DNA of 12,070 nucleotides from Micromonosporaceae bacterium (GTDB taxonomy: Bacteria; Actinomycetota; Actinomycetes; Mycobacteriales; Micromonosporaceae): assembly GCA_003543035.1 (NCBI GenBank), contig DPJL01000177.1:1-12070 (forward strand), written 5' to 3'. How positions within the stretch are numbered: position 1 is the first letter of the stretch; every line of letters starts with the position of its first letter. Both the position numbers and the translations under genes were made by a program. This document shows, in pieces, positions 5,765 through 12,070 of the stretch. The notes below the pieces were generated by a model. The model was given only the letters and a program-made list of their open reading frames with translations, did no database searches and was not told the DNA's origin.

Positions 5765-5971
5765 ATGCTCGGACTCGAAACCAAACTGTCGAAGGCCTAT
5801 GAGGGCAAGAGCGCTCAGGAACTCGCGAACGCGCCGGTCACGGCCATCCAGGGAGTGTCCGAAGGCGACGCGGAGCTGCTGCTGAAGGCCTTCAACATCA
5901 AGACCGTTCGCGACCTCGGCACGAACAAGTTCTTCCGCTGGGCACAGTCGATCTCGAACCTCGCCGACTGA
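5765..5971 (+). CDS. Small helix-hairpin-helix-like protein, 68 aa, function unknown
   Basis: This is a 68-aa soluble, mostly helical protein beginning M-L-G-L-E-T-K-L-S. The central part (about residues 23-55) reads A-P-V-T-A-I-Q-G-V-S-E-G-D-A-E, then L-L-K-A-F-N-I-K-T-V-R-D-L-G. This resembles the helix-hairpin-helix pattern of HHH_5/DUF4332-type modules, in which a G-hydrophobic-turn-acid segment leads to a helix and then a hydrophobic residue-K-T-V-x-D-L. Such modules often bind DNA backbone or mediate protein contacts, but here no partner or function is known. It has its own promoter and a strong Shine-Dalgarno sequence, and it ends at a bidirectional terminator. It is therefore a single-gene transcript independent of the flanking clusters, which suggests a high-expression housekeeping or stress role. 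I recognise no named gene. Confidence 0.8.
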   Translation: MLGLETKLSKAYEGKSAQELANAPVTAIQGVSEGDAELLLKAFNIKTVRDLGTNKFFRWAQSISNLAD

Positions 5972-5987
5972 TCTCCCCCAAAAACAC

Positions 5988-6022
5988 TTTGGCCCCGCCG
6001 GCATCCAACCGGCGGGGCCAAA
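5988..6022. terminator. Bidirectional rho-independent terminator between convergent genes
   Basis: TTTGGCCCCGCCGG (5988-6001) pairs perfectly with CCGGCGGGGCCAAA (6009-6022), a 14-bp GC-rich stem with a 7-nt loop. A T-run follows on the plus strand (6024-6028), and an A-run at 5980-5984 gives a U-run for minus-strand transcripts. It lies 16 nt after the small HhH-like gene and 10 nt after the stop of the lipoprotein gene, so it serves both. Confidence 0.92.
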
Positions 6023-6032
6023 ATTTTTGCCG

Positions 6033-6542
6033 TTACTTGCCCGCGCAGCTCGCGAGCAGGGTCATCGGGATCCAACCGGCGGCGGCGGTCGTGAAGGCCA
6101 TGGTGGCATCGGCCGGGGTCTTGGCGACTTTGAAGAGAGCCGGGTCCGCGGCACCGGCTTCGATCTTCGCTGCGGTGGTCAGCAGTGCTTCTTTGAGGTC
6201 CACCTCGTTTGCGGTGGAGGCTGCCGCGGCCGCACGCATATCGCCGGCAATGGCCCGGAGCTGGGCCTGGATGTCGGCTTTCGCAGCCTCGGCCTTCGCC
6301 GCGTCATTGCTGCCATAAGCCGCCGCGTACTTATCCTGAACCGGTTTGACCTTGTCGAGCGCGGCTTTGGAGATCTCACAAGGGCTGCCCGTGGGGACGG
6401 GCGCAGGCGTTGCCGACTTGGTGGCCGCGGGCGCGGTTGAGCTGGACGTCGGGGTGGGGTTGGACACGGTGGGGGCGGCTGTGGAGCAGGCTGCTGCAAG
6501 GAAAAGGGTGGATAGCGCAATGGGCGCGATCAGGCGACGCAT
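6033..6542 (-). CDS. Small putative lipoprotein, function unknown
   Basis: This 169-aa protein has a lipoprotein signal peptide: M-R-R, a hydrophobic stretch (4-18) and L-A-A-A-C with the lipidated Cys at 19. A Ser/Thr/Pro/Ala-rich linker (about 20-54) and an Ala/Lys-rich helical domain follow. Mature Cys55 and Cys166 could form a disulfide that closes the domain. It should sit on the outer face of the cytoplasmic membrane. I chose the ATG at 6542 because GGAGG (minus strand, 6549-6553) lies 6 nt upstream and the signal peptide begins there; the open frame extends to 6926 but that part is antisense to the glycosyltransferase frame. It follows the GT2 gene by 61 nt on the same strand and is probably the last gene of the glycosyltransferase operon. 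No named family recognised. Confidence 0.82.
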   Translation of the reverse strand: MRRLIAPIALSTLFLAAACSTAAPTVSNPTPTSSSTAPAATKSATPAPVPTGSPCEISKAALDKVKPVQDKYAAAYGSNDAAKAEAAKADIQAQLRAIAGDMRAAAAASTANEVDLKEALLTTAAKIEAGAADPALFKVAKTPADATMAFTTAAAGWIPMTLLASCAGK

Positions 6543-6603
6543 GGGGGGCCTCCGTCGTTGAGCCAGGACATGCACAATGCCCGGGCAGCATAACGGTGAT
6601 CCT

Positions 6604-7494
6604 CTAGCTGGGCCAGCCGAGCCGCCAGGCGGAGCGGGTGCGCCAGACGCTGAGCCACGGCTCGCGCTGAGCCGCTGCACGGACCGCCACACCGGTCTTG
6701 AGCAGCAGCTTGCCAATGCGGGCACGCCCTGGTGACCAATGCTTGTCAACAAAGGTGATTTTGCCCTTGAGGAGCATTTCCACCTTGCGAGCCGAGGTCG
6801 ACGATTTGCCGCCGAGATGGACCACTCGAGCCGCGGGAACGAGCACCGGCCGCGCACCGATCTGTGTAGCCCGGTAACACAGATCGGCGTCCTCGCTGTA
6901 CATGAAGTACTGCGGGTCGAAACCACCGAGGCTGGCGAAGAGCTCGCGGTCCACCATCAGCAGGCAACCGGACACCGCCGGGACCGGGCCGGGTTGGGTG
7001 CGATCGAGCCCGGGCAGCTCCTCGGAATTGAACAGACTGCTGTATCTGGCCAAAGTGGACAGACCGGTGGCGAAACACAGGTAGGACCACAGCGTCGGGA
7101 AGCCATATCCGGCAAGGAAATCGGTGCCGTCTTCGCGCACCGTGCGTCCGCCGTAGATGCCGTGATCGGGGTGCTTGTCGGCGTACTCTACGAGCTCGGC
7201 GACAAAGGGGCCGTCCGGTTGGGTGTCCGGATTGAGCAGTAGGACGTATCGGCCCCGCGCCTGCTCGGCGGCAAGGTTGACGGCACGGGCGAAGCCGAGG
7301 TTCACACTGCTGCGCGCGACTGTGACGCCAGGGAAGGCGGCGCAGATGGCGTCAGCTGACCCATCGGAGGACGCGTTGTCGACCACGATGATTTCCGCCG
7401 AGACGTCCGCGCATACGTCCTGCAGGGACTTGAGGGCACTGAGAGTCAGCTCGCACGTGTTGTAGGAGATGAGCACGACACTGACGTCGATCAT
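6604..7494 (-). CDS. GT2-family glycosyltransferase (WbbL/rhamnosyltransferase-like)
   Basis: This 296-aa GT-A-fold inverting glycosyltransferase uses a nucleotide sugar to extend a glycan at the inner face of the membrane. It shows the GT2 start (V-S-V-V-L-I-S-Y-N), D-N-A-S-S-D-G-S, N-L-G-F-A-R-A-V-N, the metal-binding region L-L-N88-P-D90-T and the later G-G-F-D-x-x-Y-F-M-Y-x-E-D-A-D-L-C-Y-R with the likely catalytic acid. This pattern is typical of the WbbL-like subgroup that includes dTDP-rhamnosyltransferases, which fits loosely with an RmlB homologue in the window; donor specificity cannot be read. Its ATG at 7494 overlaps the stop of the upstream GT2 gene in ATGA, so translation is probably coupled. 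No clear Shine-Dalgarno sequence is present, which fits that coupling. Confidence 0.88.
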   Translation of the reverse strand: MIDVSVVLISYNTCELTLSALKSLQDVCADVSAEIIVVDNASSDGSADAICAAFPGVTVARSSVNLGFARAVNLAAEQARGRYVLLLNPDTQPDGPFVAELVEYADKHPDHGIYGGRTVREDGTDFLAGYGFPTLWSYLCFATGLSTLARYSSLFNSEELPGLDRTQPGPVPAVSGCLLMVDRELFASLGGFDPQYFMYSEDADLCYRATQIGARPVLVPAARVVHLGGKSSTSARKVEMLLKGKITFVDKHWSPGRARIGKLLLKTGVAVRAAAQREPWLSVWRTRSAWRLGWPS

Positions 7495-8288
7495 GTGTGA
7501 CCCCAGGTGAGAGTGTTACGCCGGGACATCATCTCGGCGCAGAGCGTCACCGCCGCATAGCAGACCCCGGCCGGCCACAGCCACGGCCGAGGCAGCACAA
7601 CGTCTTTGAGCCACGACGAGTGGTTGGCCGGACGAGCCGCGGACATGGTGCGCATGGTTCGGTTTCCCGAGCGGACGCGCGCAAGACGGCGGATCAGTTG
7701 GAGTGTGCGGCGAGGAGCGGTGACAGTGGTGACGACGTCGTCCAGATGCCGCTTCTCGTGTGCCTCGAAGAGCGAGTCGAGGAAGAGGTCGTCGGCGATC
7801 ATCTCGGGAAACTCGTCGAAACGGGACCGGCCGGCGGCGCTCAACGCGATGACTCCGCGACCGAAGAGCCCATCACGGAAAACCGGCAGCCGCTTGTTCA
7901 CCGCGTAGTACGCGCGCACCGGCAGACCGGAACCCTTGGTGACGACACGTCGCCTTCCCGTGGCCGCGTGCACACCGGGCTGGGTGGTCGCATGTGCGAG
8001 GGCTCGAGCTTCGGCCGCGGAGAGCGGGATATCCGCGTCGAGGTAGATGCGGGCTAACCGGGTGGCCATGCTGTCGCCGGCCCGTAAAGCGGCCGCCTTC
8101 CCCGCTTCCGGCAGGTCGATGACCAGTACACCCGGAATGGATTTGGCGACAAGAGCGGTGTCATCGCTGCAACCGTTGGCCACCACGATGATTTCGAACT
8201 CATCAGCAGACAGACCCTCCGTGAGCAGGGTCAGATTGCCGCCGATCCGCCCGGCCTCGTTGTGGGCCGGGATGATGATGCTGGTCAT
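7491..8288 (-). CDS. GT2-family glycosyltransferase
   Basis: This 265-aa GT-A-type glycosyltransferase begins T-S-I-I-I-P-A-H-N-E-A. It carries I-I-V-V-A-N-G-C-S-D-D-T, the metal-binding Y-L-D84-A-D86 and a D-D-L-F-L-D acidic segment in the acceptor half. A hydrophobic stretch near the C-terminus (about 235-252, W-P-A-G-V-C-Y-A-A-V) may touch or cross the membrane. It is shorter than GT2 enzymes with multi-span tails. Both ends overlap neighbouring genes by ATGA, so it is the middle of a tightly coupled three-gene block. The role is transfer of one sugar in assembly of the same glycan as its neighbours; donor and acceptor cannot be inferred. Confidence 0.87.
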   Translation of the reverse strand: MTSIIIPAHNEAGRIGGNLTLLTEGLSADEFEIIVVANGCSDDTALVAKSIPGVLVIDLPEAGKAAALRAGDSMATRLARIYLDADIPLSAAEARALAHATTQPGVHAATGRRRVVTKGSGLPVRAYYAVNKRLPVFRDGLFGRGVIALSAAGRSRFDEFPEMIADDLFLDSLFEAHEKRHLDDVVTTVTAPRRTLQLIRRLARVRSGNRTMRTMSAARPANHSSWLKDVVLPRPWLWPAGVCYAAVTLCAEMMSRRNTLTWGHT

Positions 8289-9529
8289 AGCTTTGCCCGC
8301 TCGGGATCGGAGACCCCGGAACGGGGGGCGGGGATGACCGCTCGGGTCAGCCTACGCGCCAGCAGACGCCGCCAGGTCGCAAGGTAGGGGACGGCTTGAT
8401 GTTCCCATGAAAGCAGAGTCGTAAAGCGCTCCAAGCCGATCCGGCTCATCTCGGCGCGCTGCTCGTTGTCCCGCAGCAACTCGTCGAGCGCCTTGGCAAA
8501 CTCGGCCGGATCACCGGTGGGCACGTAGAGCGCGGCGTCGGCGGCGGTGCGACGGGTCTCGAGCAGGTCGACCGCAACAACCGGAACCCCACGGCCCAGA
8601 TATTCCACCGTTTTCGCCATCGTGGACAGCTGGTTCATCCGAGTCGCCAGATCGGGCTGAATCGCACAGGTGGCTTGGCGCAGCAACTGATCGACGCCCT
8701 GTGGGCCCAGCCAGCCGGTGAACTCCACCACATCGTGCAGCTCGCGTTCGGTGACGAGTTGCTTGAGCGCCAACAACTCTTCGCCGTCACCGGCGATGAT
8801 GAGGCGCCAACCCTCGCGCCCGCGCAACCGGGTCAGGTCGTCGGCGGCGAGCACCGCACCACGCACATTGTCTTGTGGCCCAAGCACTCCGAGGTAGACG
8901 ATGCGCTGCAGACCGTCGTCGACCGGTGCGGTGCCGAGGGTGAGCTCACGTGCCATCGGCCCGTTGCGGACGACGGACACCTTGTCCGGCTTAACCCCCC
9001 GGCTCAGGGCAATGTCGCGAAAGGACTCATTGGTGGAGAAGACCGCGGAGGCTGTCCGCATCGTCAGCCACTCGAAGAGCTCCAGCGTGCGGTAAACGAT
9101 GCGGCGCGGGTTGCCACCGCTGCGGGTCGCGTAGACCTCGTTGCAAAGGTCGTGGTGGTCGAAAACCCAGGGCCGGCCGAGCGCTCGCATCAGCAACGCC
9201 AACGGCCAGTACACGTCTGGTGGGTTACACACCTGAACCGCATGGGCCCGCCCGGCCAGCACCTCGCCGATGAGCCGGAAAGCTATGCAGGCAAAGGACC
9301 AGAGGAACTCGAACACGAAGGACAGAAAACCCGAGCCGTAAACCGGCACCGGATAGGGCCGTAGTCGCGTGTTTCTACTGCCGGGCAACGTTTTCAGGCT
9401 GCGATCGCCGCGTGGAGCGATGACCGTCACCTCGAAGCCGGCCTCCTCGAGGGAAAGGCACTCGCGGATGACCCGCCGGTCTCGCTCGGCGGGAAGATTG
9501 GCGATGAGGATGGTCACGTGCGCTGACAC
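8285..9529 (-). CDS. GT4-family glycosyltransferase (GT-B fold)
   Basis: This 414-aa protein has an N-terminal acceptor domain (V-T-I-L-I-A-N-L-P, R-D-R-R-V-I-R-E) and a C-terminal nucleotide-sugar domain with R-I-V-Y-L-G-V-L-G, L-I-I-A-G-D-G and M-A-K-T-V-E309-Y-L-G-R-G-V-P-V-V-A. The last matches the donor-binding segment of GT4 retaining glycosyltransferases. A hydrophobic stretch around residues 68-90 (F-L-S-F-V-F-E-F-L-W) may associate with the membrane. The GTG at 9529 is the first possible start after an upstream in-frame TGA; a second GTG four codons later is also possible. Neither has a Shine-Dalgarno sequence. It follows the other GT4 gene after an 88-nt gap containing inverted repeats and a candidate -10 box, so it may also have its own promoter. 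Confidence 0.86.
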   Translation of the reverse strand: MSAHVTILIANLPAERDRRVIRECLSLEEAGFEVTVIAPRGDRSLKTLPGSRNTRLRPYPVPVYGSGFLSFVFEFLWSFACIAFRLIGEVLAGRAHAVQVCNPPDVYWPLALLMRALGRPWVFDHHDLCNEVYATRSGGNPRRIVYRTLELFEWLTMRTASAVFSTNESFRDIALSRGVKPDKVSVVRNGPMARELTLGTAPVDDGLQRIVYLGVLGPQDNVRGAVLAADDLTRLRGREGWRLIIAGDGEELLALKQLVTERELHDVVEFTGWLGPQGVDQLLRQATCAIQPDLATRMNQLSTMAKTVEYLGRGVPVVAVDLLETRRTAADAALYVPTGDPAEFAKALDELLRDNEQRAEMSRIGLERFTTLLSWEHQAVPYLATWRRLLARRLTRAVIPAPRSGVSDPERAKL

Positions 9530-9570
9530 GGCACCATTCGCTCACGGCGCCCTGAGCTTGGGCAAGGCAG

Positions 9571-9603
9571 TGTGGCGTGTCCACATGTCTTGTTATTGAC
9601 AAG
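9571..9603. repeat. Two stacked inverted repeats in the gap between the GT4 genes
   Basis: TGTGG/CCACA (9571-9585) and CTTGT/ACAAG (9589-9603) each have 5-bp arms and a 5-nt spacer, and they lie 3 nt apart. The second can be extended with ATG/CAT across one bulged base (9585-9606). They could be paired operator half-sites or weak hairpins. Confidence 0.35.
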
Positions 9604-9604
9604 C

Positions 9605-9610
9605 ATCATA
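9605..9610 (-). promoter_or_regulatory. Candidate internal -10 box upstream of the second GT4 gene
   Basis: The minus strand reads TATGAT, close to the consensus -10, about 75 nt before the GTG at 9529. No good -35 is found at normal spacing. The inverted repeats at 9571-9603 would lie just downstream, over the predicted start. Confidence 0.25.
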
Positions 9611-9617
9611 CTTTTGG

Positions 9618-10694
9618 TCAGGGGGTTACGGCTCCAACGGTTTGGATTGCCGCCCGGTCCCAGGAGTAGTACTCCGCAATGGCTTTGGCGTCCGTGCGGC
9701 ATCGCTCATAGAGTGCGTCGTCGCCGAGCGCGTCAACGATGAGCGCTGCCAACTGTTCCGGGTCGTCCCCGTCGACCAGGCGGCCATAGCGCGGTGCCTG
9801 GATTATCTCGGGCATGGCGAAACCGTTGCGGCCGATGCAGGGCAGCCCGCGCGCCAGCGCCTCGGCGAAGACGATGCCGAAGCCTTCGATCCGGGTCGGC
9901 AGCACGAAGAGGTCATGCGTGTCATAGAGCTTGGCGACCTCGCGAGTCGGGATGGCGCCGAGGAAGTTCACGCCTTCGGGCACCCGGTCCATCCTCGGCG
10001 GCCCGGCGATGGTGAGCGTGACCCCCTCGGAACGTAGCTTCTCGAAAGCGGCAAGCACCAGGTCACCGCCTTTGGAGGCAAAGGTGCGGCCGACAAACAA
10101 CAGCTTCTTGCGCGGCCCGCTGCGCTCTGGCAGCGGGTTGGTGTTTCCAGAAACCAATCCGGGGTGTACCACGTGAACCTTCTCCGGCGGCAAACCCGTG
10201 TCCCGGATCAGGCTGTCCGCCAGCCATCGACTCATGGCGATGACTCCGGTTGCGCGTTCGTAAACCCTCAACTGACGTTCACGCCGCCGTTGCATTTCCT
10301 TGGTGCGCAACACCCGGAAGACGTCCATTCCGGAGTCACGCAAGCTCAGCAGCGCGTCGAAGCTCATGTCCTGGTACAGGTAGAACGGCTGGTCGACGAT
10401 CGCGAGATCCTGCATCTGCAGCACGACGTCCACGGGCTGAGCCTTCGCGGCCCGGCTCAGCTGACGCCGGGCATACCGGTCGGTCAGTGCGCCCTGTTCC
10501 CAAAGTGAGATGAGTTGACCATTCCGGTAGCTCAGGTGAGCCGTTTGCAGTAAACGGCGAACCGGAAGGGAAACATTGACCCCTAAATCCACCAGGTCAG
10601 CGTGGGCGCGCAAGGCGGAACGCAACTCCCACGGCGTTCGTGACCAGGTGGAAGCCGCGTCACGATCCCAGAGGCAGGCGAATCCGATGCGCAT
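9618..10694 (-). CDS. GT4-family glycosyltransferase (GT-B fold), first gene of the operon
   Basis: This 358-aa glycosyltransferase has the C-terminal donor domain typical of GT4: K-L-L-F-V-G-R-T-F-x-x-K-G-G, L-T-I-A-G-P-P, F-V-L-P-T-R and E270-G-F-G-I-V-F-A-E278, the E-X7-E motif that contacts the nucleotide sugar. A-L-A-R-G-L-P-C-I-G and M-P-E-I-I follow. The N-terminal half (M-R-I-G-F-A-C-L-W) is less conserved and contains the acceptor site. It is the promoter-proximal gene of the minus-strand operon, facing the chain-length gene across a 214-nt regulatory region. The ATG at 10694 has no clear Shine-Dalgarno sequence. Donor and linkage cannot be inferred. Confidence 0.88.
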   Translation of the reverse strand: MRIGFACLWDRDAASTWSRTPWELRSALRAHADLVDLGVNVSLPVRRLLQTAHLSYRNGQLISLWEQGALTDRYARRQLSRAAKAQPVDVVLQMQDLAIVDQPFYLYQDMSFDALLSLRDSGMDVFRVLRTKEMQRRRERQLRVYERATGVIAMSRWLADSLIRDTGLPPEKVHVVHPGLVSGNTNPLPERSGPRKKLLFVGRTFASKGGDLVLAAFEKLRSEGVTLTIAGPPRMDRVPEGVNFLGAIPTREVAKLYDTHDLFVLPTRIEGFGIVFAEALARGLPCIGRNGFAMPEIIQAPRYGRLVDGDDPEQLAALIVDALGDDALYERCRTDAKAIAEYYSWDRAAIQTVGAVTP

Positions 10695-10908
10695 AGCTGG
10701 TAATTCTGGGCCGTCATCAGGTGATGGTCATACTCGGGATGGCGGTCGGCTTCCCGACAACGCCCCTTGTGTTAACCGCAAGGCTGGTGTGACCAGGTGC
10801 GTGATCCGGCAGACTGCATGTTGCCAGGCTCGTCAGCGACCGTCAGACTCTGTGGCGAAGTCGTTTGACTACTCACGGTCTTCGTTGAATTTCTGAAGGA
10901 AGGGCGAC
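10695..10908. promoter_or_regulatory. Divergent regulatory region of the glycan operons
   Basis: This gene-free 214-nt region separates the minus-strand glycosyltransferase operon from the chain-length gene. It contains CATCA-GG-TGATG (10715-10726), an imperfect 19-bp palindrome with arms CCTTG/CAAGG (10765-10783), an abutting CTGGT-GTG-ACCAG (10784-10796), and a direct repeat of CGTCAG with a 10-bp period (10831-10836, 10841-10846). A possible -35 (TTGACT, 10865-10870) lies 16 nt before GAATTT (10887-10892) for the plus-strand gene. The symmetric elements are candidate sites for a regulator controlling both directions. Confidence 0.5.
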
Positions 10909-11769
10909 ATGGATCTCTGGGATGTCGCAAAAGTAATGTGGCGACGCCGCTGGGTCGCAGTGCCGTTGCTGCTGCTCAGCGTTGTCGCAGCCGTCTTCGC
11001 CCTCTTGACGGTGCCACCCGACTACACCGCCACAGGCAAGATTGCCGTGCTGCCGCCGAGCCAGGCGACCGGCGGGGCAAAGCCCGGTGAAACGGCGATT
11101 ATCAATCCCTATTCGGTGGACACCATCGCCGAGCTCGAGGGGTTGAACCTGAATCGGGCGGACATCAAGCGACAGATGATCGCCGAAGGTCTGTCCGGTG
11201 ACTACGAGGTCACCGTGAAGGCCTTCGGGCTGACGGTCATGGAGGTCATCGTCTCGGCGAAGAGCCAGGAGATGGTCACCAAGACGCTCGACCGGCTCCT
11301 CAGCATGGTCACCACCGACTTCGCTCGCTATCAGGCCACCCTCAAGCCGGGTGAGGCGATCCGCGCGGACGTTATCGACTCGGGCGAAGAGATCACCGTC
11401 GTGCGGACAGTCGGCAAGCGCACGCTAATCGTCATCGTCGGAGTGGGTCTGCTCGTCACCGTCGCCATCTCGTTGTGGGTTGATGCGCTTGTGCGGCGCC
11501 GCAATCTGCGTATGCCGGATCTTCCCGAAGCACGGGCCGTCGTGCCGGTCAGCCCGGCCGTGGGCCTCGCCTCGGCCGGGCCCCCGGTGGTGTATTCGCC
11601 CAATGCGGCCAACGCGGCCACGGTATCCCTTGCCGATGAAGGCCGAGACGACAACGACAGCACCATCGTGCTTCCGCTCGCCGGTGTGGCCTGGTCCAAC
11701 GCTTCGTCAAAGGGCCAGGGGGGCAAGCGGAACACAGGTGACGCATCCGGCGGCGCCAAGGCCCGGTAA
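10909..11769 (+). CDS. Wzz/YveK-like polysaccharide chain-length determinant, no kinase domain
   Basis: This 286-aa membrane protein begins M-D-L-W-D-V-A-K-V-M-W-R-R-R-W, the typical cytoplasmic start of Wzz-domain proteins. A first membrane segment follows (about 16-34), then an extracytoplasmic domain beginning P-P-D-Y-T-A-T-G-K-I, and a second membrane segment (about 172-190). The C-terminal tail (about 195-286) is long, cytoplasmic and Ala/Pro/Gly-rich. It lacks the P-loop and tyrosine cluster of a fused BY-kinase, so any kinase partner must be encoded elsewhere. Such proteins set chain length and help export of polysaccharides made by the Wzx/Wzy route. A purine-rich Shine-Dalgarno (GAAGGAAGGG) precedes the ATG. 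Only 11 nt separate it from the next membrane-protein gene, so the two are probably co-transcribed. Confidence 0.83.
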   Translation: MDLWDVAKVMWRRRWVAVPLLLLSVVAAVFALLTVPPDYTATGKIAVLPPSQATGGAKPGETAIINPYSVDTIAELEGLNLNRADIKRQMIAEGLSGDYEVTVKAFGLTVMEVIVSAKSQEMVTKTLDRLLSMVTTDFARYQATLKPGEAIRADVIDSGEEITVVRTVGKRTLIVIVGVGLLVTVAISLWVDALVRRRNLRMPDLPEARAVVPVSPAVGLASAGPPVVYSPNAANAATVSLADEGRDDNDSTIVLPLAGVAWSNASSKGQGGKRNTGDASGGAKAR

Positions 11770-11780
11770 GGTCGTTGTCA

Positions 11781-12070
11781 ATGTCTGAGCAGGTGTTCAC
11801 CCCACGGCTGCTGGAAGGCGCAACGGCAACATATTCCACGCAGCAGCGGCGGAATCTTTTCGACGTCGGCTTTCTCGTCAGCATCATGGTGATGCTGCTC
11901 AGCTTCATCCCGTCGCCACTTGCCGTGCCTGCGCTAAGCGACCTCGGCCATCCGGGGACGCTCGTAGCCATCTTTCTCTTTGGCGCGTGGGCACTTTCAC
12001 GCACCCATCCGAGGTTGGTGACCCGCGGCTTCCAGCCGATGCGCTGGATTATGTTCCTGTTCCTGGCCGC
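11781..12070 (+). CDS. Multi-pass membrane protein, 3'-truncated (probable O-antigen ligase/polymerase-like)
   Basis: Ninety-six codons are visible before the window ends. After a polar N-terminus (M-S-E-Q-V-F-T-P-R) comes a hydrophobic segment (about residues 27-50, F-D-V-G-F-L-V-S-I-M-V-M-L-L), a second (about 57-71, T-L-V-A-I-F-L-F-G-A-W-A-L) and the start of a third (R-W-I-M-F-L-F-L-A). The hydrophobic pattern and its place directly after a Wzz-like gene suggest a Wzy/O-antigen-ligase-type protein that polymerises or transfers the glycan outside the membrane. The diagnostic loop is not in the window, so a flippase or another transporter remains possible. A weak AAGG lies 9 nt before the ATG; a TAAGGT box overlapping the upstream stop could instead act as a -10. 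Confidence 0.65.
   Translation, partial: MSEQVFTPRLLEGATATYSTQQRRNLFDVGFLVSIMVMLLSFIPSPLAVPALSDLGHPGTLVAIFLFGAWALSRTHPRLVTRGFQPMRWIMFLFLA

Noticed and set aside
6543..6926. 128-residue upstream extension of the lipoprotein frame
   Set aside because: It overlaps the GT2 gene in another frame on the same strand; the signal peptide and a GGAGG site place the start at 6542.
7497..8057. 186-aa plus-strand frame antisense to the GT2 gene
   Set aside because: No domain recognised; the minus-strand GT2 frame has D-A-D and ATGA-coupled neighbours.
8675..9364. 229-aa plus-strand frame antisense to the GT4 gene
   Set aside because: Long only because of high GC. The opposite strand has conserved GT4 motifs and tight overlaps with its neighbours.

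Overview
The window reads as chromosomal DNA of a high-GC Gram-positive (actinobacterial) organism. GC-rich codon use dominates, GTG starts occur, several starts lack a Shine-Dalgarno sequence but have a TANNNT box 6-8 nt upstream (typical of leaderless actinobacterial mRNAs), and the enzyme families are those common in actinomycetes. I cannot name the genus. No rRNA, tRNA, CRISPR array, transposase or phage gene is visible.

Left part (1-5558), a possible biosynthetic cassette. Two paralogous asparagine-synthetase-like ATP-dependent amide ligases (1-1476, cut by the window edge, and 3906-5558) flank a divergent pair of units. These are an rmlB-like NDP-sugar 4,6-dehydratase on the minus strand (1463-2455) and a translationally coupled plus-strand pair: a YqcI/YcgG-family (GntA-like, heme N-hydroxylase family) protein (2551-3279) and a DUF1989 (urea-carboxylase/guanidine-associated) protein (3276-3896). 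DUF1989 runs almost directly into the second ligase. The complete ligase has no Cys at position 2, so it is unlikely to be a normal glutamine-dependent AsnB. This is the most interesting part of the window: N-oxidation, C-N chemistry and amide-bond formation beside a variant sugar dehydratase.

Middle (5559-6542). A non-coding stretch with two hairpins and a promoter leads into a 68-aa helix-hairpin-helix-like protein (5765-5971). A strong bidirectional terminator (5988-6022) separates it from a convergent small lipoprotein gene (6033-6542).

Right part (6033-12070), an envelope or exopolysaccharide locus. A minus-strand operon carries two GT4 glycosyltransferases (9618-10694, 8285-9529), two GT2 glycosyltransferases (7491-8288, 6604-7494) and the lipoprotein. 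The last three glycosyltransferases are joined by 4-nt ATGA overlaps. Divergent to it, after a 214-nt regulatory region rich in symmetric elements, lie a Wzz/YveK-like chain-length protein without a kinase domain (10909-11769) and the start of a multi-pass membrane protein, probably an O-antigen ligase/polymerase-like protein (11781 to window end). Together these suggest synthesis of a surface or secreted glycan. RmlB would supply a deoxysugar-type precursor, and the amide ligase/N-oxidase cassette may decorate that glycan or make a separate small molecule; this link is inference.
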